Assembly: GCA_003229095.1 (NCBI GenBank)
Contig: QIHS01000343.1
Coordinates: 1 to 11,036 of the forward strand
DNA from: Woeseia sp.
GTDB lineage: Bacteria > Pseudomonadota > Gammaproteobacteria > Steroidobacterales > Woeseiaceae
Direction of reading: 5' to 3'
DNA length: 11,036 nucleotides
Shown: in pieces, positions 6,508 to 11,036 of the stretch
Layout of the letters: every line of letters begins with the position of its first letter
Position numbering within the stretch: position 1 is the first letter of the stretch
Made by a program: the position numbers and the translations under genes
Notes under the pieces: generated by a model
Told to the model about the DNA's origin: nothing
Database searches by the model: none
What the model saw: the letters and a program-made list of their open reading frames with translations, nothing else

Positions 6508-6909
6508 ATGAACGCCGAGGCGCAATCGAGTGCGCCCCGTCGATGGGCATGGCTCGCGCTTTTTTCATCTTCAACTACGCTGATTTGCTGCGCCGTTCCG
6601 ATTCTGCTGGTATCTCTGGGTCTCGGTGCCGTATCAGCCTCTCTGTTCGCCAACATTCCTTTTCTGGTCACCCTTGCGCAATACAAGACCTGGATGTTTG
6701 CGGGCAGTGGCGTTGTGATGGCGATGACAGCATGGCTGCTGTTTCGTCCCAATCGAGTATGCCCGGCAGATCCTGTTCTGGCTGCTCAGTGTGAAAACGC
6801 ACACCGCTGGAGCAGCCGTTTTTTCTGGGCGTCTGCTGCCATTTGGTTCATCGGTTTCGCGGCAACCTATTTGGTATTGCCGATTTACCTATGGCTTGAC
6901 AATATCTGA
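6508..6909 (+). CDS. MerT-like inner-membrane metal transporter
   Basis: This is a 133-residue membrane protein starting at ATG 6508, one base after the stop of the HMA gene. The frame is open further upstream inside that gene, but the intergenic ATG fits operon spacing. Three membrane segments are evident: about 14-45 with the vicinal pair I-C-C-A-V-P (Cys27-Cys28), about 60-79, and about 104-128. MerT carries a Cys-Cys pair in its first helix that accepts Hg(II) from MerP, and two cytoplasmic cysteines between helices 2 and 3. Here Cys85 and Cys95 sit in the loop C-P-A-D-P...Q-C and could play that part. The layout supports a MerT-type uptake protein, but no mercuric reductase or MerR is adjacent, so the metal and the purpose stay open. 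It is the last gene of the three-gene set. Confidence 0.8.
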   Translation: MNAEAQSSAPRRWAWLALFSSSTTLICCAVPILLVSLGLGAVSASLFANIPFLVTLAQYKTWMFAGSGVVMAMTAWLLFRPNRVCPADPVLAAQCENAHRWSSRFFWASAAIWFIGFAATYLVLPIYLWLDNI

Positions 6910-7477
6910 CCTCCGCCCGAGAGGCAGTCGCTGGTCAGTTCACGACGTTTCCACATGAGCGGCTTCGCTGGTTTTAACTGTTGACGCTGTACGGGCCGCG
7001 GTGGCTACTGATGAATTCCAGCGTCCATTTCCCGAACTGCTATCGGAATGCGAAGGCTGCCCTGCAGTGCTCTGCCACCTGGGTGCCTATCTACCGGTTG
7101 AACAATGGGTTCGCCAAAACCTGCTACGACTGACCTGAATCGGTCGCTGGTCGACGTCCTGAAATAGCCGCCAATTGATGGATGTCCTGAAATAACTCCT
7201 AATTTATTTGATCGCGAAATTGCGAAAATCGCCACCTGGCGCGACAGTTTTATTGCATGCGTTACGTCTAACCGACCAAGACAAAGATATGGGGTAACAG
7301 ACATGCAGGCCACCGTCTTTTGTGATGGTGTCCATTCGGGTTCGTCAGAGTCCTGACTTGTCAGCTGCTCGATAGATTGGTAGCGCTGAGTTTACAGACG
7401 ATTCTCCCGGTCTGGTGGAGCAGTGTTGAGAATGCAGTGTCTGGTGACAGCCAGGCGAAACGAGGACGGACTCAGTC
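6910..7477. other. 568-bp gap without a recognisable gene
   Basis: Nothing here reads as a known protein on either strand. A minus-strand frame (7005-7313) and short plus-strand frames (around 7000-7137) are open but show no family features. The stretch includes a 28-bp tandem of the GTGGATGTCC-type repeat (7150-7205), an AT-rich segment (about 7195-7235), and GGTAGCG at 7379-7385 ahead of the polymer cluster. CTGACC/GGTCAG (6906-6911 with 6933-6938) could form a loose hairpin after the MerT-like gene. The AT-rich part may hold the promoter for the next operon, but I cannot place its boxes. Confidence 0.5.
7150..7205 (+). repeat. 28-bp imperfect direct tandem, two copies
   Basis: Two units each contain GAYGTCCTGAAATA (7153-7166 and 7181-7194), followed by a similar tail: GCCGCCAATT in the first unit, ACTCCTAATT in the second. 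The core is the same as in the copies at 4937-4951 (inverted), 5073 and 5121, so the window holds five copies of one dispersed family. None is in a gene that looks intact. Confidence 0.65.
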
Positions 7478-8326
7478 ATGGATGATTTCAACGCACGTAG
7501 AAGTATTTCCGATGCACTGCAGACAAGCAGTGAGCTGGCACCCCAGGCTTTGATCCTTGCCGCAGGGCGCGGCAAGCGCCTCGGTCCACATATCGAAGAT
7601 TTTCCCAAGTGCCTGCTACAGGTAGGAGGTCGCAGTTTACTTGATCATCAGTTGTTGATGCTGGCGGCTGCCGGTATTCGTGATGTCTGCGTAATCACTG
7701 GCTATCAGCACAGCGCGGTCGAACGTGTTTGTCACGGAAGAGCACATGTTCTGAACAGCTCAAAATGGGCCGAGACGAACAGCCTCTATTCTTTTTGGCT
7801 GGCCCGCAACTGGGTGTCACGCCAGCTGGTGGTCATGAATTGCGATGTCCTGGCTGACCAGCGCGTCTTGTCCCGTCTGCTGGAGAGTACCTCAAGTAGT
7901 TTCGCTTTCGATTCCAACTCTGGCGATGATGATGAGCACATGAAAGTTGAGTTGTCCGGCAACGTTCTAAAGTCGATGAGTAAAACGCTTGATGCTACGA
8001 AGGTACACGGCGAAAACGTCGGCATGCTTCAATTCTCCGCATCCGACGCCCGTAGCCTGCTCTCGCATGCCGACACCATACTCAGGCACGACGGCGAAAA
8101 TATGTGGATGGCCTCAGCCGTCCAGGCCCTCGCCAGAGAGCGGACATTGCTCGCCGTAGACGTTCAAGATCTTCCGTGGATAGAAATCGACTACCAGGAA
8201 GACCTGGACGTCGCTCGTCAGCGTGTCTGGCCGTCGATACAACCTGGCAATCGTCCCGGGCAAACACGATCTGAATGTCAGAAAACCGATTATCGAAAAA
8301 CCAATCGTCGGAAAACCGCAGTTTGA
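7478..8326 (+). CDS. LicC-like CDP-alcohol cytidylyltransferase
   Basis: This 282-residue NTP-transferase has a single Rossmann-like catalytic domain. Signature motifs are L-A-A-G-R-G-K-R-L (28-36, nucleotide and triphosphate binding), P-K-C-L-L (43-47), W-A-E-T-N-S-L-Y-S-F-W-L-A-R (97-110) and N-C-D-V-L (121-125, with Asp123 as likely metal ligand). They continue with M-K-V (155-157), S-K-T-L (168-171) and P-W-I-E-I-D (233-238) ahead of D-L-D-V-A-R. The W-A-E-T-N-x-x-Y-S motif points to the LicC/phosphocholine cytidylyltransferase branch rather than hexose-1-phosphate enzymes. Those enzymes use CTP and a phospho-alcohol such as phosphocholine; the substrate here cannot be read from sequence. 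GAGGA lies about 11 nt upstream of ATG 7478. The last 15 residues (268-282) are three basic pentapeptides, read from a tandem repeat that overlaps the start of the next gene; the catalytic domain ends before them. Confidence 0.85.
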   Translation: MDDFNARRSISDALQTSSELAPQALILAAGRGKRLGPHIEDFPKCLLQVGGRSLLDHQLLMLAAAGIRDVCVITGYQHSAVERVCHGRAHVLNSSKWAETNSLYSFWLARNWVSRQLVVMNCDVLADQRVLSRLLESTSSSFAFDSNSGDDDEHMKVELSGNVLKSMSKTLDATKVHGENVGMLQFSASDARSLLSHADTILRHDGENMWMASAVQALARERTLLAVDVQDLPWIEIDYQEDLDVARQRVWPSIQPGNRPGQTRSECQKTDYRKTNRRKTAV

Positions 8327-9963
8327 ATCCGGCAGATTCGACATCTGTGCACGCAGCGAACCCGGCTATTCAGCCCGTCGAAGATCAACCTGAACAGGAT
8401 CTTGGGCTCGCACACAGCATCGGCGTTACGATTCGCGGCATTGCGGCTTTCGGTCGTACCCATCGTGCCTTGTTTTTCAAGGGGAGCCTGGCGGCGATCG
8501 GTGTAGTTGCTGTGCGTCTTGCTTTGCCGTGGCCGCTGCATTCGGTGGCTGCTGTCGTGACAGACTCGGACTTTTCGACAGGCATTAGCGATGATCTGAA
8601 CGCCCGGATCCTGCAGCTATCGTTGCTGTTTCTGTTTCTCATTATTGCGCTAGGTCTGTTGGACTATCTGGCGCGCCTGTTCTTCAGTCGTTTCGCTATT
8701 TCGACGACCCGCGATTTACGTCAGGCCGTATTTGGCGCGACGCTCGGAATTGACTCGACAAGTCGCCAGGTGGCATCCGGCGACCTTGTGTCACGCCTGA
8801 TCGGCGATACTGCACGCGTTAAAGCTGGACTGCAGGGGTTTCTGCTGCATGTGGCGACCAACGGTTTGTTGTTTGCCGGCGTAACGGTAATTCTTTGGAT
8901 CATCAATCCTCGCATAGGCCTGTTCTTTACCCTGGCAGCGGTGGCGACAGGATTGATCACCGTTTGGGGAGCCCGTCGAATCTTTCGTGTTTCTCTCCAG
9001 AATCGCCGCAAAGAAGGAAAGTTGGCTAACAAGATTTACTCCAGTCTTCGCAAACCCCAGCGACAGTCCAAGCTGCGCCGAATTAACAAGTCGAGCGCTC
9101 GCTATGAAGCCTCGCTTACCCGCATGCAAGGCCGTGTCACCTGGGCCGCCCACCTGATATTTGGGCTCGCCGTCGTCGGATCTTTGTGGAGCGGAGTTCA
9201 TGCAGTCGCAGCCGGTACTGTAACGGCCGCCAATCTGGTCTTGTTCATGTTCTACATTCTTATGATCGCCGGTCCGATTACACGCCTGGCCAGGCAGGGG
9301 ACTCGGACCGGAAAAATTCTCGGCCCCGCTTATCGACTTGTGCAGATGTTACCAGCGCAGACTCTGGTCAATGGGGTGACACCGGTTCTTCGCCTCAGAA
9401 GCCTGAAAAAGGCGCTGGTATTGAAGAAACTGACATTCGATACCGGCCCTGAGGCTGAACAAAATCAAACGAACCCGGGCGGGCTGAACCTGAAGGTAAA
9501 GCGTGGCGAACGCATCGCAATCGTTGATAGCACCGGCGTTGTGGCCCGCTCCATGCTGGAGTTCATCGCCGGAGAAAGGGATGCCGGCAGCGGCTCGCTT
9601 ACCTGGGATCATGCGGTGTTAAAGGGCAACAATCGACTCGCTTTACGCAGACAGGTGTCCCTGTTTAGGCCGGAACTGCTGACCTCAGAATCGATGTCGC
9701 CCCTGGCACAGCGATTTCAGCAAATCGCGGTTGGTGCCAGGCGACGTGCTTCCGTCTGGTGCTATCTGCATCCGGATGAGGGCCTCTCTGCATATGACGC
9801 AGAAGAGGTCCTGTCTTCGCTCTCCGCGAACGAATTCTCCGACGCACCGACGACAATCGTCGCGACGCGTCATAACCATGGACTGGAAAAATATGATCGG
9901 ATTGTATACGTGGAAGATGGTCGAATTGTATCTGGCCGAAAAAGCAGAGGCCGGAGGCCTTAG
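8275..9963 (+). CDS. ABC exporter homologue with degenerate nucleotide-binding domain
   Basis: This 562-residue protein looks like a half-size ABC exporter. After a polar N-terminus there are six membrane segments (about 67-88, 112-135, 187-209, 213-231, 290-310, 318-340). The hallmark S-G-D-L-V-S-R-L-I-G-D-T (168-179) is the cytoplasmic coupling region of exporter membrane domains. The C-terminal NBD (about 380-555) is eroded. The P-loop aligns as D-S-T-G-V-V-A-R-S (418-426), with Ala in place of the catalytic Lys. The Q-loop glutamine is missing. The helical subdomain is nearly absent, and LSGGQ is replaced by M-S-P-L-A-Q (474-479). Walker B keeps Asp501-Glu502 and the D-loop S-A-Y-D; the switch region reads T-R-H. 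ATP hydrolysis is therefore unlikely. Codons look ordinary and the frame is intact, so I do not call it a pseudogene. It overlaps the upstream gene by 52 nt; GTG 8347 is a possible later start. Confidence 0.85.
   Translation: MSENRLSKNQSSENRSLNPADSTSVHAANPAIQPVEDQPEQDLGLAHSIGVTIRGIAAFGRTHRALFFKGSLAAIGVVAVRLALPWPLHSVAAVVTDSDFSTGISDDLNARILQLSLLFLFLIIALGLLDYLARLFFSRFAISTTRDLRQAVFGATLGIDSTSRQVASGDLVSRLIGDTARVKAGLQGFLLHVATNGLLFAGVTVILWIINPRIGLFFTLAAVATGLITVWGARRIFRVSLQNRRKEGKLANKIYSSLRKPQRQSKLRRINKSSARYEASLTRMQGRVTWAAHLIFGLAVVGSLWSGVHAVAAGTVTAANLVLFMFYILMIAGPITRLARQGTRTGKILGPAYRLVQMLPAQTLVNGVTPVLRLRSLKKALVLKKLTFDTGPEAEQNQTNPGGLNLKVKRGERIAIVDSTGVVARSMLEFIAGERDAGSGSLTWDHAVLKGNNRLALRRQVSLFRPELLTSESMSPLAQRFQQIAVGARRRASVWCYLHPDEGLSAYDAEEVLSSLSANEFSDAPTTIVATRHNHGLEKYDRIVYVEDGRIVSGRKSRGRRP
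8279..8323 (+). repeat. 15-bp x3 tandem repeat in a gene overlap
   Basis: Three consecutive 15-bp units (8279-8293, 8294-8308, 8309-8323) share the core GAAAAMC. They begin one base after the ATG of the ABC-type gene and end directly before the TGA of the cytidylyltransferase gene. One frame reads Q-K-T-D-Y, R-K-T-N-R, R-K-T-A-V; the other reads S-E-N-R-L, S-K-N-Q-S, S-E-N-R-S. Because 15 is divisible by three, copy-number change preserves both frames. Confidence 0.85.
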
Positions 9964-10008
9964 CAAACCCAGCCAGCCGGCGCACAAACGCGGCAATCAG
10001 GCGGCGCC

Positions 10009-11036
10009 ATGAAGATTCTTTTTGCGGGGTATGCGCCGGTTCATTTTCGTTGTTTCCAGCCACTGTACGAGCGCCTGCTTGATTGGCCGGGTGTGGAGGT
10101 ATTCATGTCCGGTGGGCTACGTACAAAAACCGATGGGGGTTACGACTACGACGCGCCGTCTATGTACAAAGGATTCGCGCTGCCGGAGGAGAGTGTCCTG
10201 ACGGTCGAGGCAATTCGCGATATGGAATTCGACGTGCAATTTTCGGCACACACAAAGTTGATTCTGCCACGACGTGTAGAACGCCGAATTCAGATTTTTC
10301 ACGGCGTCTCGTTTCGCAACAAAGCGGTACGGCCCGAGAATATGGGTTGCGACAACTACTTTGTGACCGGCTCATACATGTTAAACCGGTTTGAGGAAGC
10401 GGGTCTCCTGGAAACAGATGACCCGCGAGTTGCGAAGATTGGTTTCATGAAAACCGATGCGCTGGTCGACGGCTCCCTGCGAAGACAGTCGATCCTGGAG
10501 AAAGCCGGATTTGACGGTTCGCGACCGGTAATCTTGTACGCGCCCACAGGCGCAAAACGCAATTCGCTGGAAACAATGGGCGAGGATGTGATCAATCAGC
10601 TTCTGGCAGTTGGCAAATACGATCTTCTGATAAAGCCACACGATCACCCGAGGAACAAAAAAAAGGACTGGGCAACCTACCTGCGACGCTACGAAGGTGC
10701 GAATTGTCGCATTGTCGAACCGCGTGAAGACGTTACTCCACTGCTGTATATCGCAGATCTTCTCATTAGCGACGCGTCCTCTGTGGTTAACGAATACACC
10801 CTGTTGGACAGGCCTATTATTTTTCTCGATACCCCGGAACTGCTCGATCAGGCGCGTGACGCCCGTAACTCAATGCTGGATCTTGAGACCTGGGGGCGAG
10901 CGGGCGGATTGATTGCCGGCAGCGCCGATGATGTGCCGGCGCTGGTTGCAGAGAGCCTCGCCAAGCCGTCGCAAATGTCCCTTGTGCGCCAAAGAATCGC
11001 CATGAACCTGTTTTTCAATCATGGGCGGGCGACGGA
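10009..11036 (+). CDS. TagB/TagF-like CDP-alcohol phosphotransferase, 3' end missing
   Basis: The frame is open from ATG 10009 to the right edge, 342 codons visible with no stop. It matches the CDP-glycerol:poly(glycerophosphate) glycerophosphotransferase family, GT-B-like enzymes that move a phospho-alcohol from a CDP-alcohol to a surface polymer. Visible landmarks are I-F-H-G-V-S-F-R-N-K (His98, equivalent to the W-H-G-T-P-L-K motif of TagF) and L-Y-A-P-T (176-180). Further along are I-K-P-H-D-H-P (His211, the second conserved histidine) and S-D-A-S-S-V-V-N-E-Y-T-L-L-D-R-P-I-I (254-271), where the CDP-phosphates are bound. The acceptor is unknown, and the donor need not be CDP-glycerol since the clustered cytidylyltransferase is LicC-like. 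It starts 45 nt after the ABC-type gene, with GGCGG a few bases before the ATG, and is probably in the same operon. The C-terminus lies outside the window. Confidence 0.88.
   Translation, partial: MKILFAGYAPVHFRCFQPLYERLLDWPGVEVFMSGGLRTKTDGGYDYDAPSMYKGFALPEESVLTVEAIRDMEFDVQFSAHTKLILPRRVERRIQIFHGVSFRNKAVRPENMGCDNYFVTGSYMLNRFEEAGLLETDDPRVAKIGFMKTDALVDGSLRRQSILEKAGFDGSRPVILYAPTGAKRNSLETMGEDVINQLLAVGKYDLLIKPHDHPRNKKKDWATYLRRYEGANCRIVEPREDVTPLLYIADLLISDASSVVNEYTLLDRPIIFLDTPELLDQARDARNSMLDLETWGRAGGLIAGSADDVPALVAESLAKPSQMSLVRQRIAMNLFFNHGRAT

Noticed and set aside
7005..7313. Minus-strand 102-codon frame in the 568-bp gap
   Set aside because: It runs through the tandem repeat, shows no family motif or signal, and has no ribosome site that I could identify. 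It is probably a chance frame.
7349..7361. CTGAC-TT-GTCAG palindrome as a terminator or operator
   Set aside because: The 5-bp arms are short, there is no U-tract and no repeat of the site nearby, so it is not distinguishable from chance.
8275..9963. Calling the ABC-type gene a pseudogene
   Set aside because: The NBD is eroded, but the frame is uninterrupted, the membrane domain is well kept and the gene is tightly spaced in an operon. Loss of ATPase motifs alone does not show loss of function.

Overview
The window looks like a piece of a Gram-negative chromosome, most likely a gammaproteobacterium. It encodes outer-membrane and periplasmic proteins, lipoproteins and a BepA-like M48 protease, and its GC content is moderate. 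The DUF6152 protein next to an amidohydrolase recalls marine Gammaproteobacteria such as the Woeseiaceae, but that placement is inference. No tRNA, rRNA, CRISPR array or intact transposase was seen.

Layout. (1) Positions 1-218 hold the 3' end of a YtcJ-like amidohydrolase on the + strand. (2) Positions 269-3034 on the - strand hold a compact three-gene operon for exported proteins: a DUF6152-YceI fusion, a YceI lipoprotein, and a secreted two-part beta-rich protein of unknown function. The first pair overlap by ATGA and the second pair are 4 nt apart. (3) At 3161-4705 (+) is a lipoprotein M48 metalloprotease with TPRs and an extra C-terminal domain. (4) Positions 4706-5305 are decayed. They contain a frameshifted CHASE2-domain fragment, probably the remains of a CHASE2 adenylate/guanylate cyclase, and several copies of a short GTGGATGTCC repeat, two of them forming a perfect 15-bp inverted pair. 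(5) Positions 5306-6909 (+) hold a three-gene set: an outer-membrane beta-barrel, a MerP-like periplasmic HMA protein and a MerT-like membrane protein. They probably move a soft metal, but no merA or merR lies in the window. (6) Positions 6910-7477 have no recognisable gene and carry two more copies of the repeat in a 28-bp tandem. (7) From 7478 to the right edge (+) is a cell-surface polymer cluster: a LicC-like cytidylyltransferase, an ABC-exporter homologue whose nucleotide-binding domain has lost its catalytic motifs, and a TagB/TagF-like CDP-alcohol phosphotransferase that runs off the window.

The most unusual part is region 7. A CDP-alcohol-forming enzyme and a CDP-alcohol-using enzyme flank an ABC-type membrane protein that appears unable to hydrolyse ATP. 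The first two genes overlap by 52 nt, and nearly all of that overlap is a 15-bp repeat in three copies, read as pentapeptide repeats in both frames. A second, unrelated 15-bp x3 repeat forms the signal-peptide core of the secreted protein in region 2.
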